Assembly (NCBI RefSeq): GCF_932526225.1
Contig: NC_064039.1
Span: forward strand, 3,549,001-3,609,000
DNA length: 60,000 nucleotides
Reading direction: 5' to 3'
From: Nematostella vectensis
Lineage: Eukaryota; Cnidaria; Anthozoa; Actiniaria; Edwardsiidae
A program made the translations under genes and the position numbers. Of the stretch, positions 1-11,633 are shown in pieces; positions within the stretch are counted from its first letter, which is position 1; each line of letters begins with the position of its first letter. The notes below the pieces were generated by a model, which made no database searches, had not been told where the DNA came from, and saw nothing but the letters and a program-made list of their open reading frames with translations.

Positions 1-1087
1 AATTCAATTTTTTTTTAAAACTTCCTTTTATTGGTGTACATATTTATATTGATGTTTCCATGTTTGTCATGTTAGCTCACTGTCATCATTTTAGAGCTCT
101 ACTCTTGATGGTGTTTCATTGTTGCATACAATAACAATACCATATAAATGCAATGAATGTAAAATCAAGACTTCAAGTAAAGATAAATAGCAGCAGAGAA
201 AACAAACAAGAACATATACTTAAAATAGAAAAGTTTCAAATAAATCAATATAAAGTGATTTATTCCTAACTCTGACACATTATAATCATCTTTTCAAACC
301 TGTCCCAGTCTCCCTTTCAACACTACATGTGAACTAAACACACTCGACCCCCCCCCCCCCCCCCTCAAACACACAAGAAGCATGAAAATTCAGCTGCTGG
401 CCCCTTTGACCCTACTCTGGCTTGTTGTTGTTGTTGTTTGATAAGATGGGCTACACTACACAGTATTTACTACTCATGCTTTAATGAGTAGCAGGACTAC
501 TCTTATGTTAAGTCACAAAAAAAGTGGGAGACTTGGGTTTAAAGGTTGGCAGAGCTAGAAGAGATTTTTTTCAATGCCATAACCAGGATTTAGAGTGGGG
601 CAGTCGTTTTCCCCTTTATATGTCTTACACAGTCATTTACCCATTATTGATCATGTTTACCCATATTGATCATAATAGAGTAGACCTTCCAGCTGAGTGG
701 GGCGGTTCACTGCCCCCCCCCCCCCCCCCTGACTAATGAACATGTTTTGCTGGAAAGAACAAGACCAAGATGTCTGCAATGTCTTAATAAGCCAACAATC
801 CTTTTCACACAAATGTTGAACCCATTGTCTCATTGGTTTTGCATACTATAACTACTGGTTTTAAATACTATAATGCATATCTAACTTGATTGTGTTAATA
901 CTGTATAAGGCAGAGTTTGTCAGTGTACAGTATGTAGCAATATGTATAAATCATTTGTATTGTTCTTAATGTAAGGTGTTTATCAAAACTTGGCTTATTA
1001 CAAATGAATGCAGTTGCTTGACCAAAAAAGGTTCAGTGATCCTGCTTGTCCTGTGTGTAAATTCTAAGTAAAATAAACACTGGATCT
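1..1087. other. 3' flank of MAK16, no further gene seen
   Basis: This stretch lies downstream of the MAK16 stop codon and should contain its 3' UTR. Reverse-complement AATAAA hexamers occur near 259-264 and 27-32, but none can be assigned as the true poly(A) signal. It holds long C tracts near 349-364 and 712-729. The plus-strand open frame at 524-736 starts with GTG and runs into poly-C, so it is not a gene. Confidence 0.5.
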
Positions 1088-4000
1088 TCAAGCTTTTACT
1101 TTGGCTTTCCTTGGTACATTTTCTTCTTCATACTCCAGTTCTACTCTTGGTCTCTGCCTCTTACTTTTGGGTTTTTCCTCTTCCATCTCCTCTTCTCCTG
1201 ATTCCTCTTCTCCTTCATAATCCTGAAATAAAGCAAGAACTTCTTTCTCAATATAATTCATTAATAAAATACTAATGTGATGGTGCATCTTGAATTTTTT
1301 TGAATAACAAACTTTATGGTGTGACATATTATAGACCAACTATGCCTCATATTTTTTTTAGTTGCAACCTCAAAAGACTTTGGATAGTGCCCACTCGCAA
1401 ACTGTCTATTACATGTATGAAGTAATGGAAAATTATGTAAAAAGACATGACAAAGACACTGTACCTCAATATCACTAAGATCACTCTCATCCACTTCATC
1501 TTCCGCTACAAATTCTGACTCTTCCTCCTCCTAGAATTAAGAATGGACAAGTTTATAAAGACAGAAGTTACTAAAGATGGAGTTCTCCCAGTTTATGGGG
1601 TTAAGGAAAATTGCCATTTCCTACCTCTTCCTCCTCTTCTTTGTCTTGTTCATCTTCTGAATCTACTTCTATCTTCTTTAGGGCATTTTCAAAAGCCTCG
1701 GTCTCAATATTATAGATATCACCATACTGAAAAAAGAAAGACATTTACAAGGTTTTGTTGAGTTTTGTTGTTGCTTTCAGCAGCAAATTCTTTGTGCATG
1801 ATAGTAAATTTGAGTAGGCAGCTAATTAAGTCATTGCATTGCTGTTAAAATTAAATAAATTATATGGTGTCTTCTTCCTTTGCAAGCTCATCTTCATTAC
1901 CATCTGAGATAATCAGACAATCTCCAATCCAGCCTACTGATTCTATTTTATTTATTTCTTCATATACCATTTGTAAGTGTGACAAATTTAAACAACAAAC
2001 CCTTTAAAACAAATTATCAGAACTATGGCATAATAATTTGAATCTAGGTCAAGTTTATACTTACAGTTCCTTGCTTTAATCTATCCAACAGTTCCTTCTC
2101 AATTGTATTCTCCAGTTGAGCAGCTACTAGGGCTTTTGCCTGAAAATCAAGAAAATGATGAAGAATGATGGCTAAAGCCATGTGTATACAATACACAATG
2201 AGTGGCAAAAGCCAAGGGGGGTGACTCCCATAAAAACAGATGGGGGTTATCATAGGCAATATCAATTTTAGCCCTAAGGGATGGCACTTTGGGTGGGGTC
2301 AAAATCAATTGTTATCACTAAAAGCAATTTCTCACTCTAAGCACTAAAAACAAACACAATTCCAGTTTTTCTGAAGACGTAACTATTATGCACATCTCTT
2401 TTCTGACTATATTCACAACCAGTTGTTATTAGGGATGTGAGGTTCCACTAGTGTGACACCCCCTACAAGGGAAAGCAAAAGTGGAAAATTTAAAACACCC
2501 CCTAATTGATAGCAGCTAGTTAAATATGTTATACGCTGAAGGGAAGGACAATCACCCCCATCTACTTTAATGGAGTCTTCCTCAGGATCAAAATACTATT
2601 TTTACTGCACCTCTTTCCTTTTCTCTCTGCGCTCCACCTTCTTGTTTACTGTGACTAGCTTTTTACTGCAATGCAACATCAAAACAGTCTTTAGATGTAT
2701 TTTATGTATGGACTGTTCCATCTTCCCCATGTTTTCCTTAGTTTTACCTCAATTTACTTTAACAGTTGTTTTATTTAAAAAAAACCTTACATTGTGGGCC
2801 ACACTGTTGTGGACACCTTGACAGTTTGATAAAGTAGGCCAAAACGTTTTGTTAAAAACATGCTTTCTGAGGGACATGAGCTTTAGTTGCGAATCAGCAA
2901 GGCAAAAAAATTGCTTGACTTCACCAAAGTTCATTTTGATTAGAACTGTGATTCATACATGCTAATTGGCCAGCTTTCTTAAAACTTTGACTTGGTTTTC
3001 AAGGAAGCTACAAACTAGGGTTCATCTTACACATGAAACAAAAGTTTTTTGTTAAATGCGTAATAACAAAGGAAAGGATTCTCTATCCTTGGCTGTTGGC
3101 ATGGTTTGAGCAGCTACTAAATCCATGAGAATTTAGAAACAAAACTATCAATCGGTATATGGGACCATTATAGAGGTTTTAAAAATGGGATAACTCCTAG
3201 ACAAGTCTCCACCAGTACATAAACAGTACACAGTATTATATTATGAATATTGTTGAAAAACATTAGCTTCTAAGGTAATTTGGGGGAGGGGGCACATGCC
3301 ATCAGTACCCCCCCCCCCTGCTACAGCCCTGGTACAGAAATACTAAATAAACTTTTACAATCATATCTTACCTTGTTTTCAGCCTGAGTTTTCTCATTCG
3401 GATAATGTACTGTAGGCGGCCAAAAAAAATACAATTCTAAGAGACTAAAGGCTAAAAAATTAACATCAAATTGCAAAACATACATAATATATAAATTGGA
3501 ATGCAATAATGACAAAATTTAATTTTTTGATATCCATTTAAAATGATATCAGCTAAAACAGCTCTTTATCAAGAACAGACAATAGTATTGTGATATCTGA
3601 TTGGCATAATGCTTAAAATATAATGCTGGAAAACTTCAGCTCTCTCAGTAACACTTCGCGAAATTTTGTTTTTCCTGCTGTACCGTAAGTATTTTTTATT
3701 TGTTTTCGAGGCACTAGTTTGCACCACAAAGGTTAAATGTGACCAGTTAGAAGAACAATAGATACAAGTCACATGTACTATAATTTAGGATATGAATCAC
3801 ATGAAATCCCATAGGATGTTTACTTTGCCGACATCTGTCTAGTAAGTACATATTGTAATTAGACTTGCTTTAATATGTACACTTACTTGCACAATCTTTG
3901 TATATCTCTGTTTACACTTGTGAATGGAGAAGTTGGGCCAGTATAACAGGTGCTTGTCGATCTGTTCTAGGGCTTTTTCATAGTTTTTATTTAACTTGAT

Positions 4001-6991
4001 CTTTTCCCACCACTGGGCAGGTGAGTGTGCTCGCTCAATAGTCTTAATGTACAAGTAGCAAACCCCTGGCCAACATAAAAAACGAAAATATCAATTCAAA
4101 TAGTTGAGAAGTACAAGACTTAATTTCAAAATATAAAATACAAATAAAATGTTCAAAGAAAATACAATGTTCGTAAGTAAGATGCATTATTTTCTAATTC
4201 TGCTTGTAAAAATAATTGTACAATAATTTCATTGAACAAAGGCTCAGAATGGCAAAAAAATCATTTTCATTCATTTTCATTTTCAATCATTTTTCATTTT
4301 CAATCATTTTTCATTTTCAATCATTTTCTAAATGCTATAATTTAGAAGGGCAAATATGATGCATGGTCCAACAAATAGGTGACCAATATAAAATCATTGG
4401 AAAAAGCTAGAATCTAGGAAATATACTTATACCCTAGTACAGTATGTATATAATCTTTGAAAATTCTAAGAAACGAATAATATACAGTTATATACAGTTA
4501 GCGAATAATATACAGTTATAAAAGGAGTGTAATAACTAACCAAAAGCAAAGCTAATTGTACTGTTTCAATAATTATGCCCAGGGCTTAAAAACACATATT
4601 ACAACAGGAAGCCATTTAATGTGACAGGTGTTCTATACTTCTCTTTGTGTTAGTGCCCTGACCACAAAATTTAGAAGTACGACCACAATTGACAGGGTTA
4701 TCAATTCAAAGTTGCAGATGAAACAGAGTAAGAGTACTTTGCTTACCATCATGTTCTCTGACAGTTGCATATCTACTGTTTGCCAGAGGACATGACTGTC
4801 GATTACATAGCCCTGTTGAGTTGTACTCATTACGGCAAAATGTCTTTGTTTCAGTCCTGAAAAAATACACAAATCAAAGTGCAGTAAGTGTGTGAGTCTA
4901 TCCCTAGCATAATTAGATGGTAATACAATTACAGAAATGTTACCACACCTGCCATAATTAGAGATCAAATCTAAACAAATGAATAATATCAGAAGGCTTT
5001 TATTGTGGTTGTTTACCATAGATAAGTTCCCAGTTTTTCTGGAATGCTATAATGGTGAAAATAAGTTTTTAACATTCAAGAATTTCTAGTGTGACCCTTT
5101 CGTCTCCCATATTGTTGTTGAGAATAGTAAATTTTCTATGATAGACTGCAGGCCATATGTGATATTTGCTAATATTTCCACAGGCTTACCAACCTCTCAG
5201 TCAGTCTCCAGTCAATCCTAGTAACTACAGTAGCTCAAATATTTTCACAATTGATCACCTCCTGCAATTGTCCTATAATTGTCTTATATCCTAGAATATA
5301 GGTCACAATAAACTCTCATTTCTTTGTGATGTGTATTTATTCAGAGCGGTATTTCTAACGTTTTAGCAGCAGAGGGATTCCGCGTTACTCAATGCCTCTT
5401 AAAAGAAGTGAAGACATGAGATCAAATCAAGTGGGCAGAATTGAACTACGACTTAGATCTAAAAAAACAACAAACACAGTGCGTTAGAATATAAATGTCT
5501 CTATGTCCCCAGCGAGTTTCGGCCTCCCAAATGAACTCTTTCTACCAGCAAAGGCTTAGTTTTTACACATTTCGGCAACCCAGAGGCGATGTAGGAATCT
5601 GTGGATGCAACATTCAAATTCAATTTGACAGCGTGGCTTGAGGTGACAAATAGCGTTGCATCCACAGATTCCTCTATCATCTCTGGGTTGCCGAAATGTG
5701 TAAAAACTTAGCCTTTTCTGGTAAAAAAGTTTGTTTGGGAGGCCAAAACTCGCTGGGGACATAGAGACATTTATATTCTACCGCACTGTGGTGGGTGATT
5801 TCAATTCTGGCCGTTTGGTCTGATTCGTGTCTCCAAAGCCTGCCTGCCTTTACTTCTTTGTATAGGCATCAAGTAACATGGAATCCCTCAACTGCTAAAA
5901 CGTTAGAAATACCGCTTATTCTGAATAAATACACATCACAAAGCAATGAGAGTTTATTGTGACCTTTATTCTGTGATATAAGACAATTATAGGACAATTA
6001 CAGGAGGTGATCAATCATGAAAATATTCAAGCTAGTTACTGGGGTGGACTGATTGAGAGGTTGGTAAGCCTGTGATATTTCCTGTATCCTGGTGAAAATG
6101 GAATGCTACTCTAGCAATTTTTCAGTGGGCGAATCTGTACCATTCACAAAATAACCAGAATTACGGGAACCTCTGATTACTGTAAATGATAAACAACCAC
6201 TTCTAGTACATAGAACTTAATTAAGAAACAATTTATAAGCAGGGTGCCCCTAAAAATGCAGGTTGAGTATCTAGAGATACAACTTACTTTGTTTTGTAGG
6301 AGCAAAACCCTTGATTAATAACCTGCCATATTACCTTAAATGAAAAAAATACAAATAATTCAAGTTGTGAGGATCCTTTGATTTTAAAAGTGGTTCTGGT
6401 GGTTTTTGTTTGTTTTGTGTTTTTTTTTTTTTTGCCAAAATATGAGTGTGACAGCTGCAATTTAGCAAGGCTTTGCCTTAAAAAAAGGTGATTTTTTCTT
6501 TTGTCTGGCTGACCTTAAATCAAGCATTGGTTCCCGGCTCTCGGGTATCTAGATACTTGTTTAATAAATGGCTGGTTTAAAACTTTGGCAGAAATTATGG
6601 TTGATATTTTGACAACGGAAGCCATTTCATTCACATTGCTTGGACGTCATTTGAAAAGTATCTATCCGCTAGATCTGATATGTCCTTCAGCATTCGGATC
6701 TGGCGATGCTTAGTTTGCATTTTACAATTTTGAACACACAAACACATTTTGGAGGACATAACTTACATAGGGGTTGTGGTTACTAAAAAGGGGTCGAACC
6801 GGATCGATTTTGGGCCGAAATCAAAGATATTTAAATAAGTCGACTACTTCATTCACCAAGAGTAAAATGAGTAAAGATCTAAATGAGTGGAAAATGGCAC
6901 CTATGAACAACAACTCAAAATAAACCAGATATTCCGCCATCTTGGTTGAACAGGAGAGCAATTTAGCGCATCCTACCTCGTCGTGTTGCAT
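1088..6991 (-). CDS. MAK16: MAK16 homolog, pre-60S ribosome assembly factor (10 coding exons)
   Basis: The minus-strand coding exons are 6977-6991, 6288-6334, 4747-4856, 3887-4065, 3372-3409, 2611-2665, 2065-2139, 1625-1726, 1465-1530 and 1088-1222. All junctions are GT-AG and in phase, giving 822 nt and 273 aa (human MAK16 is about 300). The product starts [19 protein letters not shown]. Cys16, Cys28, Cys38 and Cys43 form the family's Zn-binding set, around FCRNEYN and [10 protein letters not shown]. The L28e-like domain follows, with [19 protein letters not shown] and KCKQRYTKI (about residues 6-117). Next come the basic KKVERREKR segment, ALVAAQLE...[19 protein letters not shown], and a strongly acidic tail ending in a Lys/Arg-rich patch. 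In yeast, Mak16 acts in the nucleolus with Rpf1, Nsa1 and Rrp1 on early pre-60S particles. The first coding exon is only five codons. The start is fixed by the conserved MQHD. Three transposon pieces sit in its introns. It is divergent to ADISSP. Confidence 0.96.
2223..2577. mobile_element. Non-autonomous TIR element, family A copy 1, in a MAK16 intron
   Basis: The ends form imperfect inverted repeats of about 30 bp. The left end has GACTCCCATAAAAACAGATG followed by GGGGGTTATC, and the right end reads as its reverse complement (ATCACCCCCATCTAC...GGAGTC). It lies in the intron between the exons at 2065-2139 and 2611-2665 and has no coding capacity. A second copy is at 31763-31938. Superfamily is not recognised. 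Confidence 0.65.
3278..3331. mobile_element. Partial copy of the CAGRGCCGTAGCAGG MITE (right end only)
   Basis: The segment keeps the G-rich then C-rich core and the right terminus CTGCTACAGCCCTG. The left terminus is missing. It sits in the MAK16 intron next to the 38-bp exon at 3372-3409. Confidence 0.55.
4243..4330. repeat. Short tandem repeat (ATTTTCAATC-type)
   Basis: Several imperfect head-to-tail copies of a roughly 16-bp A/T-rich unit containing CATTTTCAATCATTTTT lie in a MAK16 intron. A related short direct duplication, GAATAATATACAGTTA, follows near 4474-4517. Confidence 0.7.
5179..6074. mobile_element. 896-bp foldback / MITE-like element inside a MAK16 intron
   Basis: Almost the whole element is one inverted repeat, with arms of roughly 430 bp on either side of about 5625. 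The left end is CACAGGCTTACCAACCTCTC and the right end is GAGAGGTTGGTAAGCCTGTG, an exact reverse complement. It is flanked on both sides by a perfect 7-bp direct repeat, ATATTTC (5172-5178 and 6075-6081), which is a likely target-site duplication. Arm similarity is high but not perfect. No protein is encoded; the 68-codon frame at 5556-5762 is a by-product of the palindrome. CA/TG ends suggest a hAT-like element, but a 7-bp duplication is not diagnostic. Confidence 0.85.
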
Positions 6992-7321
6992 TTTATCGCG
7001 TCATACGCGCTCCCTCCAGACGATAAGCTATCCCAGAACTATCTAGGGACGTGGGTTTCTTTCTATACAATCTCCGGTGCGTCAGAAGTGTTTGATATTC
7101 TTATCACACAGCCAAAAGCCCAACGCACGTGTGTTAGTCTAAGTTTACTGTAATACTTCAAAGAAGAATCATGTCAATATTTTTCATACAGAATACAATA
7201 GTTAGCCCTTTTATGAAGTACATGGCTTAACGCGCGGGCGCCTGCTGTGATTTATCGCAGGCGCGGATGTCAGTGCGCACAAACGAGTTCGTTTATAACC
7301 ATTTGAGGTTTGTTTTCAGAA
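6992..7321. promoter_or_regulatory. Putative bidirectional promoter of MAK16 and ADISSP
   Basis: The 330 bp between the two opposed start codons must hold both 5' UTRs and core promoters. It is richer in CpG than the surrounding A/T-rich DNA. It contains an 8-bp inverted repeat, GCGCCTGC (7238-7245) and GCAGGCGC (7257-7264). No clear TATA box faces MAK16. A YY1-like GCCATCTTGG lies just inside MAK16 intron 1 near 6937. Shared regulation is inferred from spacing only. Confidence 0.6.
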
Positions 7322-10192
7322 ATGGCGGAAACTCAACTCGGAAATTCGCACTTCCACGACGAAGAAGACGGTGAGGCTATTTACCCTTCTATTACCCCAT
7401 AAATGCAGATATACGGGGTCATTCCAAGTGTTACGTTGGGCTGCTGCAAGCGTATTATTGTCTCCTGGATTTGATAGATATAGTCACAGTTCGTTTTCCG
7501 GGGAGCCCGCGTGTTCAAAATTCAAAAACTTCACTCAAAGATCTATTTACAATTTCGATACGATCTTTTAAAAACTCCCAGCATTGCTTTGTATTTTTTA
7601 CACATTCTGCTTCAAGTATAACATGATTGTTTTATTTCCTTGGAAATCATCATATTACTAGTAACAAACTCGCTAAACTTGGATACCACAAACTCTCGAA
7701 CTGATTAGGCAAAGAAAAGGTGCGAACATATGGTGTGAATTTGCTCTGTGTTTCACAGTTAAGGGGCAGTTGGGGTTTTCATTTCCAATTGAAATAAATC
7801 CCAAGGGATAGTTTAGTTCTTTTGCAAGCAGAAATCTCGAAAGATTGAGGATTAAAATATCTTGAACATAATGGGGCTCGCGTTTGGACATTATTGGAGA
7901 CAAGAAAATAGTCTATGCTTTACTTTATAAGTCCGAGACAAACCACGCAAACAACAGTTTACCGGTCTTATTGGCAATATGGTTTGATACCGGGTTAGAG
8001 TTGAGCAAATCTAGTAGCGATTTGTTTTGCGTTTAGAATAGGGTGCACTTAAAGTGAAAGGCTTCGTTCCATTTTTTAAATCGCCTATACTCAGAAAATA
8101 CAAGATGTTACAATCTTCATATAAAAATAGTTACAAATATTGCCGTTTCCACTGCCATTAAATAAACATGAGATACCGTGCAAGTTAATTAATAAACGTA
8201 TTTTGATAGATATTTGTCAAATGCAAATAAATTAGCTCAGAAATTCTATCCTGTGGAGGCAAAAAAATAGCATATGACAGACAGAACATTATTTACTTAT
8301 ACAAGTGTTGACAAGTGCTTTTCTTTGCATAAATATTTCAACTCTATTTATCTGCAGTACCCTAAATTTCAGTTTCCTGTACTCTTTAATTTTGTGTGCA
8401 TGTGTGTTATGTTTTATGTTTCCTCTCCCCTCCTACTTTTAAAAAGGGGAACACTAAAGTAAACTATTTGTTTAGGGAATGTTATGGGTTAAAAGGGGCT
8501 TTTCAAATGGTACTGGGATAGGTAGTAGCTCAACCGTTCACCATATATTTTAAGCTTCTGTTCAAATAACCAATTTTTTCGTTCCAACATGATAAAAGTT
8601 AATGTATAATGATTACATTTGCAATACCCCCCCCCCCCCAAAAAAAAAAAAAGTATATATAATAAAGCTCATAAAAAAAAAATAATAGCAAAAAAATTGA
8701 AACCCTGTGACATGAATCACTTGTTTTAGTGCCCTTAACATTTTGAGTCAAGGTTCAATAATCCGAAGAGGGGACTTATTTGAAGTAGGTTTATCAAATT
8801 TCAGACTTCAGATCTATATGACAGGTCTTTATTTCAATTTTCAATTGTCTTTATTCAATTTAAAGAAAATCAAGCTAAATCATAAAATAGTAAAAAAATA
8901 GACAAGAACAGTTCCAATAGTTCAGTATGTTTCTTTTGTTGTTTAATAATTAACTACCATAACTAGCCCACCCATACTTAGACCCTTGTTTTGAGTATGC
9001 TTCTTCAGCAATGTGTCGAAAAGCTTTTTGTTTCCTTTTTTTTACACAGCACATCATAATCATCATGTCCACTTTTCTGAGGATGTTACACCAAACACTG
9101 ATATTCAAGTCAAAATGAAGGGAAAGTCAGAGGCTGATGTGCATGTTGGGTTTCTACAACTCAAACACAAATATGAAATAGAGTTCAATATACCAAAAGC
9201 ACCCGAAGCAAAGCTGTCACCACCATCAGAGGCTGCGCCCACCTTAAGAATCGTAGAGGTTACTCCATCAGGTATGACATGGGCAATCGTTACCTCTGAT
9301 AAATACAAAAAGCACAAATAGTTGTGTTCTTGAACCAGATGAATAAATACAATACATTAAAAACTGGTTTTAATAAGACTTCTTCTAAGTCTGCCCTGAA
9401 GAAGTCTTACAGTATGAAAGACAAAAATTTGGCAGAATTGAATCCCACCTGGAAAAGGTATAGGAGAATCCCCATAAACTAGTAAACTGGTTGTTTTCCT
9501 ATTCCCTAGAGCTGAAAACTGAGCATTACAAATTGTTGAGAACCAATATAACTACTGTAGTCTAAAAATTCTCAATTGTTATATAGAAAAGCCTTGTAAA
9601 AATAACTGAAAAAATCTTGGTAAAGAAATAAGAAAAACTATTAACTTTGAACCTTTAATGAATGGCTACAGTAAGTCATTAAACGAAAAAGCTTAGTAAA
9701 AAAGAAACAATAATTCAGTCATAATTTTATGCCTTTCCCTTAGGGCAAAAACATAACCAGCTGCTATTTCTTATGGCGCTTAAAGTGTTTTATTACAAAA
9801 CCTCAATTGCTGCACTCTCAAAGCCTAAAAAAAACATCCTTTTAAGACAATAATTTAAAAGTGTAGGAGAAGTAAAAAAATGTTTAGGGTTAAAAACTAA
9901 TTAATCACATCCAAAAAGCAATCTTTTTATAGGCTAACAATTTCTTTTTACAGGAGATGGCAAGGGGCAAAAAATTCTTCTTGAGTTAGATGCTCATAAG
10001 GAGGGATTATTACACCACAAATTTGTCCTTGAGAATCATGAGAATAAAGAGAAATTCAAAGTTGTGCTGCATGCTCGAGTTTTAGGCAGCAAGAAAGGTA
10101 GGCCGATGCTTAGAGATGGAATCAAGTGCATACATGTAGACAAAGATGATGAAGATGATGGGGAACATAGTGACTGGAAAGGTTTTGAATGA
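7322..10192 (+). CDS. ADISSP: ADISSP / C20orf27 (UPF0687) homolog, 3 coding exons
   Basis: The exons are 7322-7370, 9050-9271 and 9954-10192, joined by phase-1 GT-AG introns. They give 510 nt and 169 aa (human C20orf27 is about 174). Two blocks identify the family. Near the N-terminus is HHVHFSED (residues 21-28; human has a very similar HVHFDE). At the C-terminus, PMLRDGIKCIHVD and the final EHSDWKGFE closely match the human ending. The middle has hydrophobic/charged strands (VHVGFLQLKHKYEIEFNIP; KFKVVLHARVLG). The start ATG is in AGAAATGGCGG. The N-terminus is His-rich and acidic with no hydrophobic signal peptide. The mammalian protein has been described as adipose-secreted; its biochemical activity is unclear, and no function is inferred for this animal. 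Confidence 0.93.
7371..9049 (+). other. ADISSP intron 1
   Basis: This 1.68 kb intron begins GTGAGG and ends TTTTTACACAG. It holds a poly-C/poly-A run near 8627-8652 and no exon-like sequence that I can recognise. Confidence 0.85.
9272..9953 (+). other. ADISSP intron 2, with possible alternative 3' end
   Basis: This 682-bp intron begins GTATGA and ends TTTTTACAG. Reading through the donor adds 16 codons ending KYKKHK and a TAG stop at 9319-9321. An AATAAA hexamer follows at 9342-9347, so a shorter transcript by intronic polyadenylation is conceivable. Confidence 0.8.
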
Positions 10193-10366
10193 AGCTGTAT
10201 ACAGCTTTGTTTAGTCCTCAAATATTTTACTCTAGGTAAACAATGGTACCTTATACATGTAAAAACCTTTTAAAGTATTTTTTATCCATCTTCCTACCCT
10301 GCTAGTAGAGCTTGCTTTCTAGCAGTTTCCTTAGGGTTGGTACATCTCTTTTTTATATTATAATCA
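10193..10366 (+). other. 3' flank of ADISSP
   Basis: This stretch follows the ADISSP stop codon and should contain its 3' UTR. I see no canonical AATAAA before about 11189, so a variant poly(A) signal is likely. Confidence 0.4.
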
Positions 10367-10521
10367 CAGAGCTGTAGCAGGCCTCAAAATATTAGGGATG
10401 GGGGACAATACAGAAATCTTAAGAAAATATTTGGGGGGCACAGCCATGCCCCTACTGGGCATTTTGTTTTAATTGGGGGGGTCCACATGCCCCTCGTGCC
10501 CCCCACTCTGCTATGGCCCTG
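10367..10521. mobile_element. MITE of the CAGRGCCGTAGCAGG family
   Basis: Terminal inverted repeats are CAGAGCTGTAGCAGG at the left and CTGCTATGGCCCTG at the right. The core has the family's G-rich and C-rich tracts. The flanking pentamers AATCA and AATTA match at 4 of 5 positions, consistent with a 5-bp target duplication. Confidence 0.8.
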
Positions 10522-11633
10522 AATTAACGTAATGAAAGTTCTGCTAGTTGAGTACAATCTTCCAATTGCATGTACAGCAGACTTTAAAGTTACCCGTGGA
10601 ATATTTTATAAAGCTAGAATAGTTTAGATTATGAATGAGAAAAAAATAGTATATTTGTATGTATTGTACAGTGTCCATTGAACTACAACTTTCTCCAGTA
10701 AGTGTTCCTAATGACTCCAATTATGACAATGCTGATCGCACTGCCATATGTGAACTAGTGAATGAGAAAGCCCACTTGGTCTCATCCTTGGGGTCACGGG
10801 AAAATGGTGTTATCTGCAACCTAACCCCTGGGTCCAGGGGAAAACTTTTTTTTTCTTTTGTATGATACAAATGCAGCGATTTCAAATTGCAATTTATATT
10901 TTACATTTTGACCAGTCGATATTCTCTGGCAAAGTATTGCATGTTAGAACATTTTCTTATTTTAAACTGTCATGAATCTCATCGTCAGTACTGCCATGTA
11001 AAGTAGTTATTATGAAATCTCTGAAAGAGTCCAGTGTTTGTTTTGTGCTACCTTAGCTTTTATCAGATTACCCCTATCTAGGGGCGTGTCCCGAGGGTTA
11101 CACCCGTAGCTTCACCAATGCTATGCTATCAAGTTCTCAAATATATACTTTTTCCTTGTACTAAGATTAGAAAAAAAAATGCAAACGGAATAAATAGAAC
11201 GTGAAAATGAAATTCTAGCACCTCTATTGACAAAGTAACAACAGCACCAGATCAAAACTTGTGAAATTCTTGTGAAATTGCTCTAAATTGTTTTGAAAAT
11301 TGCTGGCTTCAAGAAAACATCTGTAGTTGTTTTTGGAAACTCCCCAAAGTAAAAAAACACGGATCATTTAACGAGCGTTGTTCTCGTATCAGAGTTGCAG
11401 GTAATAAAGGAGAAATGTAACGATTGTAATAAATGTATTAAAGGAGAAATGTAGCACTTGCAATATTGTAACTTCACATGCTGTCACAGCATATATTTTT
11501 ACTCGCTAGATTTCATCAAAGCGGAGGGCTGGCACTAGCCAACGAAAACGGGAGCTGAACTTGATTGGCCAATTTTAGGGGACTGAATGTACGGCTCAAA
11601 TTAGCAGTCGTTGTAGTGCAGATAATCCATGCA
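10522..11633. other. Intergenic, no feature recognised
   Basis: This is A/T-rich sequence with in-frame stops on all strands and no convincing exon. A short direct repeat around GGAGAAATGTA occurs near 11409 and 11444. Confidence 0.5.
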
